A stretch of 64,000 bases of DNA. It comes from Mesorhizobium sp. B2-1-8. GTDB taxonomy: Bacteria; Pseudomonadota; Alphaproteobacteria; Rhizobiales; Rhizobiaceae. Position numbers and translations under genes: made by a program. The notes beneath the pieces were generated by a model that did no database searches, was not told where the DNA came from, and worked only from the letters and a program-made list of their open reading frames with translations. Shown here one piece after another: positions 17,055-24,568 of the stretch. Where the stretch lies: NCBI RefSeq assembly GCF_006442545.2, contig NZ_CP083952.1, positions 5,619,501 through 5,683,500 of the forward strand, read 5' to 3'. How positions within the stretch are numbered: position 1 is the stretch's first letter; each line of letters starts with the position of its first letter.

Positions 17055-18034
17055 TCGATCTCATCGGCTACGGCGCGTTCTTCCTGACCACGGCGCTCAT
17101 TTTCTCGCTGGTCACGCTCGGGCTCAACCTGCAATGGGGCCTGACCGGCCTGTTCAATGTCGGCCTCGCCGGTTTTGTTGCCATCGGCGCCTACACCTCG
17201 GCACTGCTGACGACACCGGACGACCCCGCGCGGCTTGGCGGCTTCGGCCTGCCCATCCTCGCCGGCTGGGCGGGCGCCATGGTCGTTGGCGGTATTGCCG
17301 CGGCACTTACCGGCATGGCGACGCTGCGTCTTAGATCCGACTATCTGGCGATCACCACCTTCGGCGTTGCCGTCGTCGTGCAACTGGTCGCACTCAACGC
17401 ACAGAAACTGACCGGCGGACCATTCGGCATCGGCTTCATCCCGCGTCCGTTCGGCAGCCTCGCCGAGACGCCGCTGCTGTTCAACCTGTCGAGCCTGGCC
17501 ATTGTTTGCGCTGTGACGCTGATTGCCTATCTCGCCTTGGAACACCTGTCGCGAAGCCCGTGGGGCCGCGTGCTGAAGGCGCTGCGCGAGGACGAGCGGG
17601 CGGCGATTTCGCTCGGCAAGAGCGCGCGCTTCTACCGTGTCCAGGCCTTTGCCGTCGGTGGCGCCATCATGGCCCTGGCCGGCGCACTGCAGGCGCATTT
17701 CACCGGCTTCATAGCGCCGGACAATTACCTGCCGATCCTGACCTTTCAGGTCTGGGTGATGCTGATCGTCGGCGGCTCGGGTAGCAATCTTGGCGCCGTC
17801 ATCGGCAGCATACTGGTCTGGGCGATCTGGGCAGGGTCGGGCACGCTGACCAGCGTGCTGTTTGCGCCCGAGCAGCAGGCGCGCGCCGCCTCGCTGCAGA
17901 TCGTCGCGATCGGTGTCATGCTTTGCGTCATCCTTCTGGTCAGGCCGAACGGGTTGTTCGGCGACAGGCCGCGGCGGCCGCGCTTTGGCAAGCGCAGGCG
18001 GATCGCTACGGACAAAAGCAGTTCCGGCTCATGA
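17051..18034 (+). CDS. LivM-type ABC importer permease
   Basis: This 327-residue partner permease has the LivM hallmarks LGLNLQWGLTGLFNVGLAGFVAIGAY, LRSDYLAITTFGVA and LTFQVWVMLIVGGSGSNLGAVIGS. ATG 17051 overlaps the LivH stop. The frame is open far upstream through LivH, but that is only the high-GC shadow of the neighbouring gene. The C-terminus is basic and cytoplasmic, and its stop overlaps the ATG of the oxidase, so import and oxidation are encoded together. Confidence 0.92.
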   Translation: MIDLIGYGAFFLTTALIFSLVTLGLNLQWGLTGLFNVGLAGFVAIGAYTSALLTTPDDPARLGGFGLPILAGWAGAMVVGGIAAALTGMATLRLRSDYLAITTFGVAVVVQLVALNAQKLTGGPFGIGFIPRPFGSLAETPLLFNLSSLAIVCAVTLIAYLALEHLSRSPWGRVLKALREDERAAISLGKSARFYRVQAFAVGGAIMALAGALQAHFTGFIAPDNYLPILTFQVWVMLIVGGSGSNLGAVIGSILVWAIWAGSGTLTSVLFAPEQQARAASLQIVAIGVMLCVILLVRPNGLFGDRPRRPRFGKRRRIATDKSSSGS

Positions 18035-19335
18035 ATGCCCCGGTCCGGCAGGGTGCGAATGGCACTTCGCTCTGGCATGCTATCAACCGCGATCACCGGG
18101 AACGGCCGACGCTGCAAGGCAGGCTCGATGTCGATCTGGCCATCGTCGGCGGTGGATTTTCCGGTCTGTCGACCGCGCTGCACGCCGCGGAAAAAGGCAT
18201 CTCGGTCGCTGTGCTCGAAGCCGAAATCATCGCCTGGGGCGCGACCGGCCGGAACGCGGGTTTCGTCGTACCGAACTTCGCCAAGATGGACCCCGATAGC
18301 ATTCTCGCGCATCTCGGCTCCGAACGCGGCCAAAGGCTGGTCGATTTCGCCGCCGGCAGTGCCGACCTCGTCTTCGGCCTGATCCGGCGGCACGGCATCG
18401 ACTGCGACGCGGTGCAGAACGGATGGATCCAGCCGGCGCACTCGCCGGCCGCCCTGGAGAAGGTCAAATCACGTGCGGGACAGTGGGCGCGGCGTGGCCG
18501 GCCTGTCGTCACCCTGGATCGGCGAGAGGTCGAAGCGCTGACCGGCGTGCGCGGCTATGTCGGTGGCTGGATGGATCGCTCCGGCGGCGTGCTCAATCCC
18601 GTCGCCTATGCACGCGGACTGGCCGATGCGGCGGAAAAGGCCGGCGCGCGGATTTTCGAGCGGACACGTGTCACGTCGGTCGATCGCATAGCCGATGGCT
18701 GGGCGCTGAAAACGCCATCGGGCTCGGTGCGCGCGGCCAGGGTGCTGATCGCCACCAACGCCTATGGCGGGTCGCTCATTCCTTTGCTGCAGCGGACTTA
18801 TTTTCCGCTCAAGGTTTTCCAGATCGCGACCGCGCCACTACCGCTCGAAATCCGCCCGCGTTTGCTGCCTGGCGGACAGGGCGTCGGCGATACCAGGCGC
18901 AATCTCTTCACCTTTCGCTTCGACGCCGACAACCGGCTGATCAGCGGCGGCATGCATATTCTCGGCGCCGGCGCCGATATGCGCGTGCCGCAAACAATCT
19001 GGCGGCGGCTTGCCAGCCACCTCGACCTGCCTGATTTGCCGCAGCTTGCCTACAGTTGGTCGGGGATGGCGGCGGTCGAGCCGGATTTCCTACCGCACCT
19101 CCTGGACCTCGGCCCGGGGCTGATCGCCGGCCGCGCCTGCAATGGACGCGGCATCGCCATGACCACGGCGATGGGCAAGGTGCTGGCCGACTGGGCCGCT
19201 GGAGCCGAAGCGCGTGATTTGCCGCTGCCCTTTGCACCGCCGGCGCCAATCCCATTCCATACCCTGTTGCGGCACGCACCCAACATGCTGCATGGCTGGA
19301 GCATTCTGCGTGACCGGATGGACCACGCGGCATAG
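18031..19335 (+). CDS. DAO-family FAD-dependent amine/amino-acid oxidoreductase
   Basis: This 434-residue flavoenzyme has the Rossmann motif VDLAIVGGGFSGLSTALHAAEKG and the second FAD-contact sequence IIAWGATGRNAGFVVPNF, typical of the glycine oxidase / gamma-glutamylputrescine oxidase (PuuB-like) branch. The C-terminal FAD-closing region is GPGLIAGRACNGRGIAMTTAMGKVLADW. It would oxidise a secondary or primary amine to an imine and then a carbonyl. It is the last gene of the Liv operon, with its start on the LivM stop (ATGA), so its substrate is probably the imported compound or an early product. Confidence 0.88.
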   Translation: MNAPVRQGANGTSLWHAINRDHRERPTLQGRLDVDLAIVGGGFSGLSTALHAAEKGISVAVLEAEIIAWGATGRNAGFVVPNFAKMDPDSILAHLGSERGQRLVDFAAGSADLVFGLIRRHGIDCDAVQNGWIQPAHSPAALEKVKSRAGQWARRGRPVVTLDRREVEALTGVRGYVGGWMDRSGGVLNPVAYARGLADAAEKAGARIFERTRVTSVDRIADGWALKTPSGSVRAARVLIATNAYGGSLIPLLQRTYFPLKVFQIATAPLPLEIRPRLLPGGQGVGDTRRNLFTFRFDADNRLISGGMHILGAGADMRVPQTIWRRLASHLDLPDLPQLAYSWSGMAAVEPDFLPHLLDLGPGLIAGRACNGRGIAMTTAMGKVLADWAAGAEARDLPLPFAPPAPIPFHTLLRHAPNMLHGWSILRDRMDHAA

Positions 19336-19351
19336 ACCCACCGCCGTGCGA

Positions 19352-20008
19352 TCAGCGCGCCGTGCGAAGATTCTCGGAGAGAATAGCGGCCGCCGCCGCG
19401 ATGTCCTGCTCGAGGGAAGCTCGAACGGCTGGACCGTTGCGTTGTTCCAGCGCGGCGACGATCCTTCGGTGCGCGTCGTTGGACTGCGGAATGTAGCGAT
19501 CAGCCCGCATCAGGAGCTTGAGATAGGGTCCAACCCGACCCCAGAGATCGCGGATCATGTTCAAGAGGATCGGCGCGCCGGCATGCTCATAGATAGCGAA
19601 ATGGAAGGCCTCGTTCAGGGAGAGATAGGTCGTGGCGTCTTGCGCCTCGATGGCCCGCTGCATCCCGGTGAGCGCGACCTGTATGTCCACCAGCGCGCGC
19701 TCACTCATCCGCGTGGCGGCCATCTCGCCCGCCAGCCCCTCGACGGCGATGCGGATGCGCGTCAGTTCCTCGAAAGCGGAATCGGACAGCAAGGGCACGA
19801 TGATCGAGCGGTTGTTCTGCATTTCCAGAAGCCGCTCGGCGACCAGCCTTTGCAATGCCTCTCGGATCGGGGTGGTCGAAATGCCGAAGGTTTCGGCGAG
19901 CTTGCGGATGACCAGGGTCTGGCCCGGACTGAACCCGCCTGAAATCAATTCCTGCTTGAGCGCGCCATAGGCGCGGTCATTGAGGGTTTGATGCTCGAGC
20001 TTCAGCAT
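19352..20008 (-). CDS. GntR-family (FCD) transcriptional regulator
   Basis: This 218-residue regulator has a winged HTH at the N-terminus (DRAYGALKQELISGGFSPGQTL, then GISTTPIREALQRLVAERLL) and an FCD domain (RIAVEGLAGEMAATRMS, LNEAFHFAIYEHAG, DAHRRIVAALEQR). ATG 20008 fits the family; the frame upstream belongs to the overlapping aminotransferase end. It is the last gene of the M20-kinase-aminotransferase operon, 13 bp after the aminotransferase, and converges with the oxidase gene. It resembles, but is distinct from, the GntR at 13750. Confidence 0.9.
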   Translation of the reverse strand: MLKLEHQTLNDRAYGALKQELISGGFSPGQTLVIRKLAETFGISTTPIREALQRLVAERLLEMQNNRSIIVPLLSDSAFEELTRIRIAVEGLAGEMAATRMSERALVDIQVALTGMQRAIEAQDATTYLSLNEAFHFAIYEHAGAPILLNMIRDLWGRVGPYLKLLMRADRYIPQSNDAHRRIVAALEQRNGPAVRASLEQDIAAAAAILSENLRTAR

Positions 20009-20021
20009 GCGCCTGCTCGGC

Positions 20022-21311
20022 TCACCATTTCGACAGTGCGCGGTCGAGCGTCTCGGCCAGTTGCTCGGCATTGTCCCTGGAAAAAGGCAGCGGCGGCCTG
20101 ATCTTCAGCACATTGCCGCGCGGACCGCAGGACGAAATCAGCACGCCGTCCTCGCGCATGGCTTCGACGACGGATGAGGTCTTGGCGGCGGCGGTGGCCT
20201 CATCATCCGCCATCAGCTCGACGCCGAAATAGAGGCCATTGTGTCTGATATCGGCGACCATGCCGTGCCGGCTCTGCAAGGCGCGCAGCAGGTCGCCCGT
20301 ATAGGCGCCGACGTTGGATGCATTCTCGATCAGCCCCTCGCCTTCGATCACCTCGAGCACGGCGATGCCGACGGCGGCCGCGACCGGGTTGCCACCGAAG
20401 GTGTTGAAGTAGCCGGTGTTCGAGCCGAACGAGCTCACCAGTTGCGGCCGCACGATCACCGCACCCATTGGATGCCCATCGCCGATCGGCTTGCCCATGG
20501 TGACGATGTCAGGCTCGAGGCCATAATTGGCGAAGCCCCACATGCCCTGGCCGAGCCGGCCGAAACCGGACTGGACCTCGTCGGCGATGACGATGCCACC
20601 CGCTTTCCTGACATGATCGGCCGCCTCGCGCATGACAGAAGCATCGGGGAAAAAGATGCCGTCACTGGAAAAGGCGGAATCGAGAAGCAGCGCCGCCGGA
20701 CGGATGTTTTGCGCGCGCATATCCTCGATGGCGGCGGCGACATTTCTGCCGAAATCATGCGCGGCGCGGCCGCCGTCGCGGAACGTGTCCGGCGCTGCTA
20801 CGGTGCGATGCTGCGCGGGTACGCCCTTGGCCCCGACCGCCGCCGGCGACAGCTGCGCCGTCGCGATGGTGGCGCCGTGATAGGCGAAATCGGTGATGAT
20901 CACGCCGGTGTTGCCGCTGCAGTGCTGGGCGATGCGGATGGCGAGGTCGTTGGCCTCGCTGCCGGTGCAGGTGAACATGGCGTGGCCGAGATGGGATGGA
21001 AGCGTGCCGAGAAGCTTTTCCGCGTAGTCGAGGATGATCTCGCTGAGATAGCGCGTGTGCGTGTTGAGCGTGGCGGCCTGTCCCGAAAGCGCCTCGACGA
21101 CGCGCGGATGGCAGTGTCCGACCGAAGCGACGTTGTTGTAGGCGTCGAGGAATCTTCGGCCCTGCGCATCGTAGAGCCATACACCGCTGCCGCGCACCAG
21201 ATGGATCTGATTGCGGTAAAAGGCGCGATAGGTCGGCCCGAGCAACCTGGCGCGGCGTTCGAGCAGCGCGCGCTCGGCATCGGCGGAGGCACTTGGAAAG
21301 GACTGGGACAC
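20022..21311 (-). CDS. Class III PLP enzyme of the ethanolamine-phosphate / 5-phosphohydroxylysine phospho-lyase (AGXT2L) type
   Basis: This 429-residue enzyme has the fold-type I aminotransferase III layout with Asp244 (IADEVQ) and the PLP lysine at 274 in DIVTMGKPIGDGHPMGAV. Several stretches recall the AGXT2L (ETNPPL/PHYKPL) ammoniophospholyases rather than ordinary transaminases: LDAYNNVASVGHCHPRVVEA, LNTHTRYLSE, TGSEANDLA and YFNTFGGNPVAAAVG. Those enzymes eliminate phosphate and ammonia from a phosphorylated amino alcohol to give an aldehyde. The GTG start at 21311 has GGAGTAG upstream. The adjacent kinase gene (6 bp away) is what such a lyase needs. A plain transaminase remains possible. 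Confidence 0.78.
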   Translation of the reverse strand: MSQSFPSASADAERALLERRARLLGPTYRAFYRNQIHLVRGSGVWLYDAQGRRFLDAYNNVASVGHCHPRVVEALSGQAATLNTHTRYLSEIILDYAEKLLGTLPSHLGHAMFTCTGSEANDLAIRIAQHCSGNTGVIITDFAYHGATIATAQLSPAAVGAKGVPAQHRTVAAPDTFRDGGRAAHDFGRNVAAAIEDMRAQNIRPAALLLDSAFSSDGIFFPDASVMREAADHVRKAGGIVIADEVQSGFGRLGQGMWGFANYGLEPDIVTMGKPIGDGHPMGAVIVRPQLVSSFGSNTGYFNTFGGNPVAAAVGIAVLEVIEGEGLIENASNVGAYTGDLLRALQSRHGMVADIRHNGLYFGVELMADDEATAAAKTSSVVEAMREDGVLISSCGPRGNVLKIRPPLPFSRDNAEQLAETLDRALSKW

Positions 21312-21317
21312 GGGCGT

Positions 21318-22376
21318 CTACTCCGGCTTGGAATGGTCGAGGAAATAGCGGCGGGCTTCAGCGGACGACAGCCCGTCCAGCCGTTCGAGCGAGGCCCAGA
21401 CCTCGGTGATGAGGCGCAGGACATAGTCACGCTTGGCGGGAAACCGCTCGGCCTGCCAGCTGGCGATGTTGGCAATGAGCGCAAGCCGGGCACGAATGAG
21501 GTGGAAGAGAATGCCAAGCTCTTCGATCTCGAGCGGCTGCACCGACTGATAGCCGGCGACGAAGCGAGCCGCAGGCGCCAGCGGATGACCTTCGGCCGGC
21601 CAGCGATAGACGGCACCGATGGCGAGATCGCAGATCAGCGGCGAGTGGATCATGTCGCCGAAATCGAGGATGCCGCTGACCATTTCCGGCCGCGAGGCAT
21701 CCATCACCACATTGTAGGAATTCATGTCGTTGTGGACGATCTGGGCGCGCAGCCCGGGGATGACCGGCGCCGCATGTTCCTCGAAAGCATCGATGACACG
21801 CTCGACCATGGCGCGATGGCCGGCGTCGGCGATATACGCCAGCATCGGCCGTGTCTTGGCGACCTTGCGGATGTCCCAAAGTAGGTCGCTGCCGGCGGCC
21901 GGGTGGAAGAAGCCGCGCAGTGCCCGGCCAAGCCGGGCGAGGAAGATGCCGAGATTGCGATCCTGCGCCGCTGACGTAGGCGAGCGCGAAAGCAGCTGGC
22001 CGGGTAGATAGGTAACCAGCCTGACGATGCGCGGCGCCGATCCGCCGACGCTGACCGTAAACTGCGCTTCGCCTTCGAGGCTCTTGCGCACCGAGGGAAC
22101 GGGCAAGGCCGGGTCGACCGTCAGGATGTGGTCGAGCGCCTTGTTCTGGAAATCGGTGAAGCCGGCCTCTTCCGCCGGATGCGAGACCTTCAGGACGAAG
22201 TCGCCCTCGCCTCCTGTCTTGATATGGAAGTTGTGATCGCGTTCGCCCGGCAGCGGGCGCGCGCTGCCGGTGAGCCCGTAGTGCAGGCGCAACAGGGCAA
22301 GCGCCTCGGCGATCGAAACGTCAGGCGCATCCTCGGCGAGCGTGTCGCCGAAGGCATCCGACACGGCCGCGTTCAT
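21318..22376 (-). CDS. APH-fold small-molecule kinase, hydroxylysine-kinase-like
   Basis: This 352-residue kinase of the aminoglycoside/choline kinase superfamily has Lys63 in FVLKVSHP, the catalytic loop VHNDMNSYNVVMD (His215, Asp217, Asn222) and the metal motif GILDFGDM (Asp238). The VSGILDFGDM segment and the N-terminal PLPGERDHNFHI resemble the hydroxylysine kinase (HYKK/AGPHD1) branch, which phosphorylates a hydroxyl on an amino-acid side chain. ATG 22376 overlaps the M20 stop (ATGA). Together with the phospho-lyase it would form a phosphorylate-then-eliminate route. Homoserine, ethanolamine or another amino alcohol could be the substrate. Confidence 0.78.
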   Translation of the reverse strand: MNAAVSDAFGDTLAEDAPDVSIAEALALLRLHYGLTGSARPLPGERDHNFHIKTGGEGDFVLKVSHPAEEAGFTDFQNKALDHILTVDPALPVPSVRKSLEGEAQFTVSVGGSAPRIVRLVTYLPGQLLSRSPTSAAQDRNLGIFLARLGRALRGFFHPAAGSDLLWDIRKVAKTRPMLAYIADAGHRAMVERVIDAFEEHAAPVIPGLRAQIVHNDMNSYNVVMDASRPEMVSGILDFGDMIHSPLICDLAIGAVYRWPAEGHPLAPAARFVAGYQSVQPLEIEELGILFHLIRARLALIANIASWQAERFPAKRDYVLRLITEVWASLERLDGLSSAEARRYFLDHSKPE

Positions 22377-23677
22377 GGCCCGACCTCGGGCTGGATGGGT
22401 TCGAGACCGCACCAGTCGGCGATGAAGAGCGCGATGGTCTGGGTGACCTTGCGCACGGAGTCGAGATCGACGGCCTCGTCATAGCCATGCGGCATGCGGC
22501 AGATCGGGCCGTAGACGATCGCCGGCGTGTCGGCATAGAGGCCGAAGAAGCGGGCATCGGTGGTGGCCGAGGTGACATGTTCCGTCAGCGGCTCGCCCCA
22601 TACGGCGGTGTGGCTGCGCCGCAGTACGGCTTCCATCTCGTCGGCGCCTTCCAGCACGTAGCCCTCGGCCATGAAGCCGTTATAGGTCATTCTGGGCGGG
22701 CGATTGGCGAGAAACGGATCGGCGCGCGCCGCATCGGCGATGCAGGCCTCGAGTTCGGCCCTGGCATCCTCCAGCTTCTGGCGGGGATAGGTCGCGACCC
22801 GCATCTCGAAGATACAGCGCGCCGGTACGCTCGATGTCCATTCGCCGCCTTCGATCTTGCCGAGGTTGAAACGGATCGGGTGCGGATGATCGCAGAAATG
22901 CGGATCATCGACCTTGCGCGCGTTCCAGACGATTTCGAGCTGCTTCAGCGCCTGGATGATGAGGAAGGCCTTCTCGATGGCATTGGCGCCGGCGGAAAAG
23001 GCGCCCGACGCGTGCTGCGGATCGCCGTCGACCTCGACCCTGAACCAGATCGGGCCGACCTGTGCCCGCATCAGCCTTGGTTCCAGCGGCTCGGGAATGA
23101 AGGCGGCATCGGCGCGGTAGCCACGCTGCAGGCAAGCGAGCGCGCCGTTGCCGGTGCACTCCTCCTCTACGACCGACTGCAGGAACACTTTCGCCGCTGG
23201 CTGATAGCCGAGGCCGCGCAAGGCGGCCAGCGCATAGAGGCAGGCCGACAGGCCGGCCTTCATGTCGCCGGCGCCTCGGCCATGCATCCAGCCGTCCTCG
23301 ATCGCCGGATCGTAGGGGTTTCGCACCCAGCGGTCGAGCGGTCCCGTCGGCACCACGTCGATATGGCCGTTGAGGATCAGCGACCGACCGGTGGCATTTC
23401 TCGGCGCGTGGGTGGCGACGACGTTGAAGGCATCGTCATACGAAACCGCGACGGGTGAAAATCCGGGCAGGTCGCGGATAGCATCGACATCGACAGGCCA
23501 CATATCGACCGAATAGCCATTGGCTTCATAAGCAGCCGCCATGAAGGATTGCGCGGCATGTTCCTCGCCGCGTTGCGAGGGAAAGCGCACGAGATCGGCC
23601 AGGAAGGCGAGCTGGCGGTCGAAGCCTTCGTCGACTGCCCGCAAAATGGCCTCATCCGCAATTCGCTCAGGCATCAT
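22373..23677 (-). CDS. M20-family (ArgE/DapE) deacylase
   Basis: This 434-residue dinuclear-zinc amidohydrolase has the first metal His in LILNGHIDVVP, the bridging Asp in GRGAGDMKAG, the base/metal Glu pair in SVVEEECTGNG, and the lid-domain signature PARCIFEMRVATYPRQ. It removes an acyl group from an N-acyl amino acid or peptide-like substrate. Tandem ATGs at 23677/23674 follow a GGGAAAGCGG site. It is first in the operon with the kinase, phospho-lyase and GntR, so it may free the amino group before phosphorylation (inference). Confidence 0.88.
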   Translation of the reverse strand: MMPERIADEAILRAVDEGFDRQLAFLADLVRFPSQRGEEHAAQSFMAAAYEANGYSVDMWPVDVDAIRDLPGFSPVAVSYDDAFNVVATHAPRNATGRSLILNGHIDVVPTGPLDRWVRNPYDPAIEDGWMHGRGAGDMKAGLSACLYALAALRGLGYQPAAKVFLQSVVEEECTGNGALACLQRGYRADAAFIPEPLEPRLMRAQVGPIWFRVEVDGDPQHASGAFSAGANAIEKAFLIIQALKQLEIVWNARKVDDPHFCDHPHPIRFNLGKIEGGEWTSSVPARCIFEMRVATYPRQKLEDARAELEACIADAARADPFLANRPPRMTYNGFMAEGYVLEGADEMEAVLRRSHTAVWGEPLTEHVTSATTDARFFGLYADTPAIVYGPICRMPHGYDEAVDLDSVRKVTQTIALFIADWCGLEPIQPEVGP

Positions 23678-23694
23678 ATTCCGCTTTCCCACGA

Positions 23695-23716
23695 ATGATG
23701 TATCATATCTCATATG
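23695..23716. promoter_or_regulatory. Paired inverted repeats in the M20/GNAT divergent region
   Basis: ATGAT-GT-ATCAT (23695-23706) is directly followed by an overlapping dyad CATAT-CTC-ATATG (23704-23716). Both are perfect and AT-rich in a GC-rich setting, just upstream of the M20 start. They are candidates for the binding site of the operon's own GntR regulator (19352-20008). The rest of 23717-23850 shows no gene. Confidence 0.45.
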
Positions 23717-23850
23717 CCATTTCGAATAGACAAGAAGACAGGCGGGCCAAAATGATGGCCCACCCCTGGAGCCTCTTGGCAGGCGGTCGCAGAGTTGGCA
23801 TCAGCTTCTTGACATGTCGGCAAAGCTGCGCGGCGGAAGATCGAGGACAG

Positions 23851-24498
23851 ATGCAAGTCACCGAGGGCGTATTGCCGGATGAAATCACCGACCTCGCGTC
23901 CGGCTACCGACGTGTGCCGGCCGGCAAGATCGTCAATGCGGTGACGTGGATGGAGGCGCGCGCGCCGGTGCAGGGTCTCGCCCAACCCTTGGCCATGACG
24001 CGCGTCACCGAGCCCGACCCCGCCGTCTACCGCGCGGTCTTCCTGGAGATCGGCGCACCCTGGCTCTGGGACCGCGCCGCCGAAATGTCGGACGCCGACA
24101 TCGCGGCGCATTTCGCCGACCCACGCCAGCATCTCTATTACGGCCATGATGAAAGCGGCGGCCGTGTCGGCATGGTCGAATTCTCGGTTACCGACAGCAA
24201 CGAGATCGAGATCACCTATTTCGGCCTGTTCCCTTCCTTGACCGGCCGAGGCTTCGGCAAACGGCTGATGGCTGGCGCGCTCGATCAGGCATGGCGCCTG
24301 GAGCCCAGCCGCATCTGGCTGCACACCAGCAGCTTCGATCATCACAGCGTCATCGGTTTCTACGGAGCTTGCGGGTTTGAACCCTATGCGGCTGGTTTCG
24401 AGATCACCGACGATCCGCGGATCAAGGGAACCCTGCCGCGCGGTGCGGCCCCGCAAATCCCGTTGATCGAGACCGAATGGGTGCCCGGCGCCAGATGA
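23851..24498 (+). CDS. GNAT-family N-acetyltransferase
   Basis: This 215-residue protein has its acetyl-CoA-binding core in the centre: VGMVEFSVTDSNEIEITYFGLFPSLTGRGFGKRLMAGALDQAW (the RGFGKRLM loop is the pyrophosphate-binding motif A), then a motif B helix near HHSVIGFYGACGFEP. ATG 23851 is preceded by GAGGACAG; earlier ATGs in frame lack family sequence. It transfers an acetyl group to an amine; the substrate is unknown. It is divergent from an M20 deacylase gene, so acetylation and deacylation of related compounds may be linked. Confidence 0.85.
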   Translation: MQVTEGVLPDEITDLASGYRRVPAGKIVNAVTWMEARAPVQGLAQPLAMTRVTEPDPAVYRAVFLEIGAPWLWDRAAEMSDADIAAHFADPRQHLYYGHDESGGRVGMVEFSVTDSNEIEITYFGLFPSLTGRGFGKRLMAGALDQAWRLEPSRIWLHTSSFDHHSVIGFYGACGFEPYAAGFEITDDPRIKGTLPRGAAPQIPLIETEWVPGAR

Positions 24499-24568
24499 GA
24501 CCGTCGTCGCGACCCGCGAGGACGCGCGCGACACCGCACTGGCCGCGCGTTCGTCATATCGGCAACCG

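Noticed and set aside
16013..18034. Apparent 673-residue fusion in the frame of LivM
   Set aside because: The upstream part is LivF/LivH read out of frame. LivM starts at ATG 17051, overlapping the LivH stop, and has normal family length.
20241..21884. Open frame of 547 codons on the plus strand
   Set aside because: It is antisense to the aminotransferase and kinase genes, with no recognisable motifs or ribosome site.
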